Shown in pieces: positions 1 to 5,239 of a stretch of 5,627 bases of DNA. The DNA comes from Bacteroidota bacterium (GTDB lineage Bacteria > Bacteroidota > Rhodothermia > Rhodothermales > JAAAOL01), in NCBI GenBank assembly GCA_009908885.1, contig JAAAOL010000436.1:1-5627 (forward strand). The letters run 5' to 3'. Every line of letters starts with the position of its first letter. Positions within the stretch are counted from its first letter, which is position 1. A program made the position numbers and the translations under genes. A model generated the notes under the pieces. That model saw only the letters and a program-made list of their open reading frames with translations. It ran no database searches and was not told the DNA's origin.

Positions 1-542
1 GCTACGTGGAGGACACGGGCCTGCCGATGCTGCTGCGGGACGCGCAGGTGCTCTCCATCTGGGAAGGCACGACCAACGTGCTGGCGCTCGACCTGCTGCG
101 GTCGCTGCGCGAGGCGGGCGGCCTCACCGTCATCCGGGCCGAGGTGCAGCGCTGCGCCGCCGCCGTCCGCGACCCGTCGCTCTCCGCCCCGATGGACGCC
201 GCACAGGCCTGGATCAAGCAGGCCGAGACGTGGCTGGGCCGCGCCACGCAGAACGGCCAGGACGCCCTGGAATCGGGCGCCCGCCGCTTCGCCCTCACTG
301 TGGGCCGCGCCCTCGAACTGGCGCTGCTGACGCGCCACGCCCAGTGGGCCCTCGACCACGAGGACGATGCGCGCCCCGCTGCCGCCGCCCGCCGCTTCGC
401 CACGAGCACGGCGCCGACGGCCTACGTCGACCCCAACGAGTCGCGGGCGCTCGCTAACGACACGCCGCTGCCGCCGCCCGCCGAGGCCCGAGCCGACGGC
501 GCCGTGGAACAGGCCGAACTCTCCGTGCCGGACGCGGAATAG
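1..542 (+). CDS. Acyl-CoA dehydrogenase, AidB-like, C-terminal part (5' end outside window)
   Basis: This is the last 179 residues of a flavin-dependent acyl-CoA dehydrogenase, read in the frame whose first full codon is at 3-5; bases 1-2 end the previous codon. Visible residues 1-8 (YVEDTGLP), then LLRDAQV and SIWEGTTNV (residues 18-26), match the end of the catalytic helical domain. The Glu of WEGT (residue 21) sits where MCAD keeps its catalytic base. The wording is closer to E. coli AidB (SIWEGSGN) than to MCAD (IYEGT). AidB-type proteins also carry an extra helical C-terminal domain, which fits the roughly 155 residues that follow. The last 40 or so residues are rich in Ala, Pro and acidic residues and look disordered. 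The stop is TAG at 540-542. The downstream kinase gene begins 36 bases later, so co-transcription is likely. Whether it oxidises acyl-CoA, eliminates phosphate from a phosphorylated acyl-CoA, or has an AidB-like role cannot be decided without the N-terminal half. Confidence 0.9.
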   Translation, partial: YVEDTGLPMLLRDAQVLSIWEGTTNVLALDLLRSLREAGGLTVIRAEVQRCAAAVRDPSLSAPMDAAQAWIKQAETWLGRATQNGQDALESGARRFALTVGRALELALLTRHAQWALDHEDDARPAAAARRFATSTAPTAYVDPNESRALANDTPLPPPAEARADGAVEQAELSVPDAE

Positions 543-578
543 CCACTCGCCCCACCACGCAACCGCCCCCGCCCATCG

Positions 579-1640
579 ATGTCCACCCCGCCCGCCGACA
601 CCATCGAGGTGCGTCCCGACGAGCAGTTCGACGAGGGCCGCCTCGCCGACTACCTGCGCGGCCAGCTGCCCGGGACCGACAACGACCTGACGGTGTGGCA
701 ATTCGGCGGCGGGGCGGCCAACCTGACGTATCTGCTCGACTACGGCACGCACCAGTACGTGCTGCGCCGCCCGCCGCTGGGCCCCGTCGCCCGGGGGGCG
801 CACGATATGGAGCGCGAATACGCCGTCCTCTCCCGCCTCCACGAGGCCTATCCGCCTGCCCCCCGCGCCTTCCTCTACTGCGACGACGAGGACGTCATCG
901 GGGCCGACTTCTTCATCATGGAGCGCCGGGAGGGCATCGTCGTCCGCAAGACGCTACCCGAGGTGTTCGACACGCCGGACGCGCCGCGCCAGATGGCCTT
1001 CGCCCTCGTCGATGCGCTGGTGGACCTGCACGCCGTGGACTACGACGCGGTCGGCCTCGGCGACCTGGGCGAGCCGGAGGGCTTCATCGAGCGGCAGGTG
1101 GAGGGCTGGTGGCGCCGCTGGAATAAGGCCAAGACGGACGACCTGGACGCGATGCACGGCGTGGTCGAGTGGCTGCGGGACCATCTGCCCGAGAGCAGCG
1201 ACGCGACGCTCGTCCACAACGACTACAAGCTGGACAACGCGATGCTGGACCCGGACGACCCCAGCCACCTCGTCGCCGTGTTCGACTGGGACATGTGTAC
1301 CCTCGGCGATCCGCTCAACGACCTGGGCGCGCTCCTCACCTACTGGATCCAGGCGGACGACCCACAGCCGTTTCACTTCATGGCGATGATGCCCGTCGAC
1401 GAGCGCTTCCCGACCCGCCAGGAACTCGCGCAGCGCTACGCCGACCGCAGCGGGCGCGACATCGCCGACCTCCAGTACTACCACGCCCTCGGCCTGTACC
1501 GCCTCACCGTCATCCTGGCCCAGATCTACATCCGCTACCAGCGCGGGCAGACGCAGGACGAGCGCTTCGCTGCCCTCGGCGACCTGATGCCGCTCACCGC
1601 GCAGGCGGCGCAGCAGGTGGCCGACGGCGCGTGGTGTTAA
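579..1640 (+). CDS. APH-family phosphotransferase, ACAD10/ACAD11 N-terminal type
   Basis: This 353-residue protein has the aminoglycoside phosphotransferase/choline kinase fold. Seen in sequence: a glycine-rich loop FGGGAANLT (42-50); a VLRRPP strand (61-66) typical of the ACAD10/11-like subfamily, where Arg/Lys contacts ATP; the catalytic-loop motif HNDYKLDN (213-220) with Asp215 as probable base and Asn220; and the metal-binding segment FDWDMCTLGDPLNDLG (235-250) with Asp236. Length and motif spacing are normal, so it looks intact and active. Characterised relatives (Pseudomonas LvaA, mammalian ACAD10/11) phosphorylate the hydroxyl of 4-hydroxyacyl-CoAs, and a partner acyl-CoA dehydrogenase then removes the phosphate. 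The adjacent upstream dehydrogenase suggests such a partnership here, which is inference; the substrate is unknown. The ATG at 579 is the first start upstream of the conserved core. The 36-base leader is C-rich with no Shine-Dalgarno sequence. No signal peptide or membrane segment is seen, so it is probably cytosolic. Confidence 0.92.
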   Translation: MSTPPADTIEVRPDEQFDEGRLADYLRGQLPGTDNDLTVWQFGGGAANLTYLLDYGTHQYVLRRPPLGPVARGAHDMEREYAVLSRLHEAYPPAPRAFLYCDDEDVIGADFFIMERREGIVVRKTLPEVFDTPDAPRQMAFALVDALVDLHAVDYDAVGLGDLGEPEGFIERQVEGWWRRWNKAKTDDLDAMHGVVEWLRDHLPESSDATLVHNDYKLDNAMLDPDDPSHLVAVFDWDMCTLGDPLNDLGALLTYWIQADDPQPFHFMAMMPVDERFPTRQELAQRYADRSGRDIADLQYYHALGLYRLTVILAQIYIRYQRGQTQDERFAALGDLMPLTAQAAQQVADGAWC

Positions 1641-1686
1641 CCGACACATTACAGTTTTCGTCGTCCCCGTTGCGCATCTTGGGTAA

Positions 1687-1704
1687 GCTGTCGTTGGCGG
1701 CAGC
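1687..1704 (+). other. Small hairpin in the kinase-adh gap
   Basis: GCTGTCG (1687-1693) can pair with CGGCAGC (1698-1704) to give a 7-pair stem with one G-U pair and a TTGG tetraloop. It lies 46 bases after the kinase stop and 39 bases before the alcohol dehydrogenase start. No T-run follows, so it is not a classical intrinsic terminator; it could stabilise an RNA end or be chance in GC-rich DNA. I saw no convincing promoter in this 103-base gap, although 1646-1658 is AT-richer than its surroundings. Confidence 0.25.
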
Positions 1705-1731
1705 CTCACTTCCATCCCCTAGGCAAGCAAC

Positions 1732-1736
1732 GAGGA
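1732..1736 (+). promoter_or_regulatory. Shine-Dalgarno sequence of the alcohol dehydrogenase
   Basis: GAGGA lies 7 bases before the ATG at 1744, matching the anti-Shine-Dalgarno end of 16S rRNA at good spacing. It supports 1744 as the start. It is notable because no other gene start in the window has a comparable site. Confidence 0.65.
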
Positions 1737-1743
1737 ACGGATT

Positions 1744-2766
1744 ATGGCGACGATGAAAGCAGTACAAATACCTTCCGCGGGCGGCGACTTCGAGGTCGTG
1801 GAAAAAGACATTCCCCAGCCCGGCCCCGGCGAAGTGCGCATCCAGGTGGACGCGTGTGGCATCTGCCACAGCGACGTCTTCGTGAAGGAAGGCCTCTTCC
1901 CCGGCATCGAGTATCCGCGCGTGCCCGGCCACGAGGTCGCGGGCCGCATCGACAAGGTGGGCGACGGCGTGACGGGCTTCGCGGCCGGTCAGCGCGTGGG
2001 CGTCGGCTGGCACGGCGGCCACTGCTTCGCGTGCACGCCCTGCCGTGAGGGGGACTTCGTGAGCTGCGAGAATGGCAAGATCACTGGTATCACCTTCGAC
2101 GGCGGCTATGCCGAGTACATGGTCGCTCCGCACGAGGCCGTCGCGCGCATGCCCGACGCGCTGACGCCGCAGGACGCTGCGCCGCTCCTCTGCGCGGGCA
2201 TCACCACCTACAACGCCCTCCGCAACACCGGCGCCCAGCCGGGCGACCTCGTGGCCGTGCAGGGCATCGGCGGGCTCGGCCACCTCGCCGTCCAGTACGC
2301 CAAGAAGGCAGGCTATGAGGTCGTCGCCCTCTCGCGCGGGACGGACAAGAAACAACTGGCCCTCGACCTCGGCGCGGATCACTACATCGATGCCAAGGCG
2401 AACGACCCGGCGGAGGCGCTCCAGGCCCTCGGCGGCGCGCGCGTCATCCTGGCGACCGTGCCCAACGCCGACGCCATCACGCAGGTCGTGGGCGGCCTCG
2501 GACGCAACGGCACCCTGCTCATCGTCGGCGTCGATGCCGAGCCGATCCAGGTCTCCCCGATGCAGCTGATTCAGGGACGCCGCAAGGTGATGGGCTGGCC
2601 CTCCGGCGACGCGCGCGACTCGGAGGACACGCTCAACTTCAGCGCCCTGGCCGACGTGCGTCCGATGATCGAGACCTATCCGCTGGAGCAGGCCGCCGAG
2701 GCGTACGCCCGCATGATGAACAACGAAGCCCGCTTCCGCGTGGTGCTCGACGTGGCCGGTTCCTAG
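1744..2766 (+). CDS. Zinc-dependent medium-chain alcohol dehydrogenase (AdhP/COG1064 type)
   Basis: This complete 340-residue cytosolic enzyme interconverts an alcohol and an aldehyde or ketone with a nicotinamide cofactor. The GroES-like N-terminal domain carries the catalytic zinc ligands Cys41 (in CGICHSD), His63 and Glu64 (in VPGHEV), and Cys150. The structural zinc site is complete: Cys94, Cys97, Cys100 and Cys108. The Rossmann domain starts with GIGGLGH (174-180). After the second beta strand the sequence is ALSRGTDK (195-202), with Ser-Arg where NAD-specific enzymes usually have an acidic residue, so NADP(H) use is plausible (inference). The WHGGHC and GITFDGGYAEYM segments are typical of the bacterial AdhP-like group, whose members act on varied primary alcohols and aldehydes. 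The substrate here cannot be named. The start at 1744 has a good ribosome binding site. The gene follows the kinase by 103 bases and converges on the glycosyltransferase gene, so it may be the last gene of the left operon or its own unit. Confidence 0.95.
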   Translation: MATMKAVQIPSAGGDFEVVEKDIPQPGPGEVRIQVDACGICHSDVFVKEGLFPGIEYPRVPGHEVAGRIDKVGDGVTGFAAGQRVGVGWHGGHCFACTPCREGDFVSCENGKITGITFDGGYAEYMVAPHEAVARMPDALTPQDAAPLLCAGITTYNALRNTGAQPGDLVAVQGIGGLGHLAVQYAKKAGYEVVALSRGTDKKQLALDLGADHYIDAKANDPAEALQALGGARVILATVPNADAITQVVGGLGRNGTLLIVGVDAEPIQVSPMQLIQGRRKVMGWPSGDARDSEDTLNFSALADVRPMIETYPLEQAAEAYARMMNNEARFRVVLDVAGS

Positions 2767-2771
2767 AAGGT

Positions 2772-2799
2772 TGGGTGTGCGGGTGGATGGGTGTGCGGG
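2772..2799 (+). repeat. 12-base direct repeat forming a regular four-GGG (G-quadruplex-type) tract
   Basis: TGGGTGTGCGGG occurs at 2772-2783 and again at 2788-2799. Together they give four GGG runs (2773-2775, 2781-2783, 2789-2791, 2797-2799) separated by exactly five bases each time, which is a perfect canonical G-quadruplex motif with an 8-base period. It starts 6 bases after the alcohol dehydrogenase stop on the same strand, so it would lie in the 3' untranslated part of that mRNA. On the opposite strand it is C-rich and lies past the glycosyltransferase stop. The motif is plain; folding and function are inferred. Confidence 0.7.
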
Positions 2800-2821
2800 A
2801 GCGACCTGACTTCCGTACTCC

Positions 2822-2849
2822 CATCACGCATCACGAACCGCACATCACG
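2822..2849. repeat. Three copies of heptamer CATCACG between convergent genes
   Basis: CATCACG is found at 2822-2828, immediately again at 2829-2835, and at 2843-2849. The intervening bases partly preserve the pattern (ACCGCA). The last copy covers the reverse-strand TGA stop (2845-2847) of the glycosyltransferase. It looks like a short degenerate tandem repeat of the kind that often fills gaps between convergent genes; no role is evident. Confidence 0.55.
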
Positions 2850-4011
2850 TAGTCACCGCGACCGGTTTCGCGTGGCGCTCGGCGACGTCCGTCAGCAGGG
2901 CGTCGTAGTCCGCCACGTGCTGCCGCCAGTCGAGCGGCTCGGGGATGCTGCGGAGCGTGTCCACCGGCAGCGGGCGTTCGTCGCCCTTCAGGATGGCGAA
3001 TAGCGTCTCGAACAGGGCGTCCTCGTCCTCGTACAGCACCGGCGCGTGCAGTAGCGGGCGGTGCAGCGACTCGGGGACCAGCTCCGGGTAGCTCAGGCGG
3101 TTCGGCAGGAGCGGGTGGCAGCCGCAGTAGATGGCCTCCATGATGGCGATGCCGAAGAACTCGTGGATGGAGGTCGACACCACGAGGTCGGCCCGGTGGA
3201 GCAGGCGGCTGTACTCTTCGAAGTCCTCCGCGTAGCCGTAATGCAGGATGCGCTCGGCGTAGCGCTCGAAGGCGCGGTCGAACTCGTAGGGCTGCTCCTC
3301 GAAGTGCTCGCCCGCCAGAATCAGGCGGAACGTCGCCCCGACGTCGTCCAGGCGGTTCATGATCCGGAAGAAGGCCTCCGGGTTCTTGTCGTACTCCCAG
3401 CGCTGGTTCCACAGCACGATGGGCGGCGTCATGCCTGGCCCCCACTCATGCGGCGCATATTCGCCCGCATACGCATCGTGCGCCTGCAGGTCCATCCCCA
3501 GGTGCAGCACCGAGCTGCGCTCGCGGATCTGCTGGACCGTGTGGAGGTGGGTGTAGTCCGGAAAGGCGCGTAGCAGGATGGGCAGCGCCTCCATGAACTC
3601 CTCGTAGTGAAACTGGGAGTTGAAGACGATGTGGTCCGCCGCGAGGCACGACTGGTAGTTGATGTAGGCGTACGTGTAGTCGCGCTCGGTGCCTTCGGGC
3701 AGCGGATAGGTGAGCTGGTTCTCATGGAAGTAGGCCACCACCGGCACCTCGGACAGGTGCGGCCGCGTCAGCGCCAGGAAGGCGGGCAGGTGCACCATGT
3801 CCGTCGCGAAGATGACGTCCGGCTCGAACCCGTCCTCGACGGCCTGCAGCGCCTTCCGCGCCATCGTCACGGCGCCGCCCTGCATCCGCCACTTCCAGAA
3901 GCGCGCCGTCATGGTGATGGGGTGAAACGTGTGCGCGCTGTGATCCATCAGCCCATCCAGAAAGTTGCGATGGGAGCCGCCGTACCAGGGTTCGAGGGCG
4001 AGGACGTTCAT
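2845..4011 (-). CDS. DUF3524/GT4 glycosyltransferase, tRNA-queuosine mannosyltransferase-like
   Basis: This 388-residue protein closely follows the architecture of human QTMAN (formerly GTDC1), which attaches mannose from GDP-mannose to queuosine-34 of tRNA-Asp. The N-terminal DUF3524 domain (about 2-170) shows EPWYGGSHR (7-15), the FWKWR segment (38-42), YFHENQLTYP (94-103) and VFNSQF (129-134). The C-terminal GT-B half (about 195-345) shows WNQRWEYDKNP (201-211), with Arg204 and Lys209 likely to bind sugar-nucleotide phosphate, and the retaining-GT4 E-x7-E motif EFFGIAIME (284-292). No signal peptide or transmembrane segment is seen, consistent with a cytosolic tRNA-modifying enzyme. The family assignment is strong; mannose as donor and queuosine as acceptor are carried over from the animal enzyme and not shown by sequence. 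The start at 4011 gives the complete conserved N-terminus; no Shine-Dalgarno is present. The small gene ending at 4076 lies 64 bases upstream on the same strand, suggesting a two-gene unit. Confidence 0.9.
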   Translation of the reverse strand: MNVLALEPWYGGSHRNFLDGLMDHSAHTFHPITMTARFWKWRMQGGAVTMARKALQAVEDGFEPDVIFATDMVHLPAFLALTRPHLSEVPVVAYFHENQLTYPLPEGTERDYTYAYINYQSCLAADHIVFNSQFHYEEFMEALPILLRAFPDYTHLHTVQQIRERSSVLHLGMDLQAHDAYAGEYAPHEWGPGMTPPIVLWNQRWEYDKNPEAFFRIMNRLDDVGATFRLILAGEHFEEQPYEFDRAFERYAERILHYGYAEDFEEYSRLLHRADLVVSTSIHEFFGIAIMEAIYCGCHPLLPNRLSYPELVPESLHRPLLHAPVLYEDEDALFETLFAILKGDERPLPVDTLRSIPEPLDWRQHVADYDALLTDVAERHAKPVAVTT

Positions 4012-4075
4012 GCGAAAGGCAAAGGGTTGGGCGATGGGGTGAGTGACGGAGGGCCAGCCGGGCAGCGCGGCGTGT

Positions 4076-4348
4076 CTAGGAACTGGAAACGCTGCGCCCG
4101 GACCGGCTGCGGCGGCCCTTGTCGAGCTGTTCTTTCAGTTCGGCGTCTTCCTCCTCGGTGGCGGGACGGACGATGGAGATGGCCCGCACCTGCAGGCTCT
4201 CGCGCAGCACGGGATCGCGCACCTCCTCCGGCGTGATGGGCTTCTCTTCGCCCGGCCCGATCGTCAGCGAGCGCGTCGCCATGTCGATGGTGACGGACTT
4301 GGTGTCTGAGTTCTTGATGATCATGCCCTTGCGCTTGCGGCTTGCCAT
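4076..4348 (-). CDS. Small hypothetical protein (90 aa), charged, beta-rich core
   Basis: I do not recognise this family. The 90-residue product begins with a basic stretch (MASRKRKG), followed by alternating hydrophobic and polar residues that suggest a small beta domain (9-62: strands around MIIKN, SVTID, SLTIG and VRAISIV, with a GPGEEKPITPEEV turn and loop). It then has an acidic helix-like stretch (64-77, rich in Glu) and ends in a Ser/Arg-rich tail (79-90). The NxS-x-TI-x-PGEE layout resembles small adaptor-like or phage-associated beta domains, but this is only a resemblance. An ATG at 4414 would add 22 residues, but they look like translated intergenic DNA and would overlap the candidate promoter, so I chose 4348; Met9 (4324) is another possibility. 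It lies 64 bases upstream of the QTMAN-like gene on the same strand and is divergent from comF. No signal peptide or membrane segment is visible. Confidence 0.65.
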   Translation of the reverse strand: MASRKRKGMIIKNSDTKSVTIDMATRSLTIGPGEEKPITPEEVRDPVLRESLQVRAISIVRPATEEEDAELKEQLDKGRRSRSGRSVSSS

Positions 4349-4395
4349 ATCCGATCTATGTGCTCTGTGATCAGCGGTTGTGCACCATTTTGCTC

Positions 4396-4434
4396 CAAGT
4401 ATACGAAGATACATAGTGAGGGATGCTCTCTAAA
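4396..4434 (-). promoter_or_regulatory. Candidate Bacteroidota-type promoter for the small gene
   Basis: In the AT-richer divergent gap (4349-4454), the minus strand reads TATCTTCG (4411-4404), followed directly by TATACTTG (4403-4396). Each differs by one base from the TAnnTTTG -7 consensus of Bacteroidota. TTTA (4434-4431) lies 19 bases upstream of the first copy, near the expected TTTG -33 position and spacing. A start a few bases downstream would give a leader of about 40 bases to the ATG at 4348. On the plus strand, TTGTGC (4378-4383) and TATACG (4400-4405), 16 bases apart, are a weaker candidate for comF. All of this is pattern matching by eye. Confidence 0.3.
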
Positions 4435-4454
4435 CGACTATTCTACAAAGCCGC

Positions 4455-5174
4455 GTGGCTTCACACGATTCTCAAACCACAGCCGGTACATTCCTGACGC
4501 GCCTGGGCCGCGCCGTGCTGGATGTGCTCTACCCGCCGCAATGCCTCGGCTGCGGCGGACGCCTCCCCGATCCGGACACGCCGCTCTGCCACCGCTGCGC
4601 ACATCGCCTGGAGCGGGTGACGGCGGCGGAGGTGGACGAACGCCTGGAGCGCCTGCCCGCACCGGACGCACTGGCGACGTGCACCGTGCTCTGGCGCTTC
4701 GACGCGGGCGGCGCCGTGCAGCGCGTGCAGCACCGCCTCAAGTACGGCAACCGCCCGCGCTACGGCCATGCGCTGGGCCGCTGGATGGCCACGGCGTATC
4801 GGGACGCGGGCGGGCGGGCCGACCTGATCCTGCCGATCCCGCTGCATCGCGCCCGCTACTACGAACGCGGCTACAACCAGAGCACGATGCTGGCCGAGGG
4901 CATCGCCCAGTCGCTCGACGTGCCGTGCCGGGAGGACGTGCTGCTGCGCCCCCGCGCCACCCGCTCACAGACGCACCTCTCCCGCGAGGATCGCTGGTCC
5001 AACGTCGCCGCCGCCTTCGCCGTCGAGCACCCCGAAGCTATCGCCGGGCGCCGCGTGCTGCTGGTGGACGACGTACTGACGACGGGCGCCACCCTGGCCG
5101 CCGCGGCTACTGCACTCACCGCCGCCGGCGCCGCCTCGGTGGATGCGCTGGCGCTGGCCCTCGCCGGGCGGTAG
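4455..5174 (+). CDS. comF: ComF-family phosphoribosyltransferase-like protein
   Basis: This 239-residue product has the full ComF layout. A four-cysteine zinc-ribbon-like module comes first (Cys30, Cys33, Cys45, Cys48), preceded by the family's typical VLDVLYPPQCLGCG segment. Next are HRLKYGNRPRYGHALG (93-108), LPIPLHRARYYERGYNQS (126-143), the RATRSQTHLSREDRWSN block (167-183), and the PRPP-binding loop VLLVDDVLTTGAT (201-213) with Asp205-Asp206. ComF proteins are cytosolic and help bring single-stranded DNA through the membrane in natural transformation (B. subtilis ComFC, Haemophilus ComF). They are also widespread in species not known to be competent, and the substrate of the PRTase fold is uncertain. 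The GTG at 4455 is the first usual start codon in frame after the stop at 4431 and leaves a 29-residue lead before Cys30. There is no Shine-Dalgarno and the first dozen codons are AT-richer than the rest, so the true start is uncertain. A methyltransferase gene follows 65 bases later. Confidence 0.92.
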   Translation: MASHDSQTTAGTFLTRLGRAVLDVLYPPQCLGCGGRLPDPDTPLCHRCAHRLERVTAAEVDERLERLPAPDALATCTVLWRFDAGGAVQRVQHRLKYGNRPRYGHALGRWMATAYRDAGGRADLILPIPLHRARYYERGYNQSTMLAEGIAQSLDVPCREDVLLRPRATRSQTHLSREDRWSNVAAAFAVEHPEAIAGRRVLLVDDVLTTGATLAAAATALTAAGAASVDALALALAGR

Positions 5175-5239
5175 ATCGAAACATATCCGTCGCTCGTTCG
5201 GAAACGAAGAAGGCACCCCTCCACGTCCTCCGTCCGATC

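Noticed and set aside
954..1715. Long minus-strand open frame (253 codons) opposite the kinase gene
   Set aside because: It is antisense to a gene with clear kinase motifs; its valine- and leucine-rich composition is what GC-rich third positions give on the opposite strand, and no family motif is visible.
1594..2382. Minus-strand open frame (262 codons) opposite the alcohol dehydrogenase
   Set aside because: It mirrors the codon pattern of the real dehydrogenase and spans the kinase-adh gap; no recognisable domain.
2797..2822. GGGAG/CTCCC inverted repeat as a bidirectional terminator
   Set aside because: Only five base pairs around a 16-base loop with no T-run on either strand; too weak to call a terminator.
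4024..4053. Second G-quadruplex candidate between the small gene and the glycosyltransferase
   Set aside because: Four G-runs exist, but the last loop is 11 bases, beyond the usual limit, and spacing is irregular; probably just G-rich DNA.
4349..4414. N-terminal extension of the small protein to the ATG at 4414
   Set aside because: The added 22 residues look like translated AT-rich spacer, and that ATG falls inside the candidate promoter motif.
5194..5207. TCGTT-CGGA-AACGA hairpin after comF as a terminator
   Set aside because: Only five pairs, no following T-run, and the next gene starts 32 bases later in the same direction.
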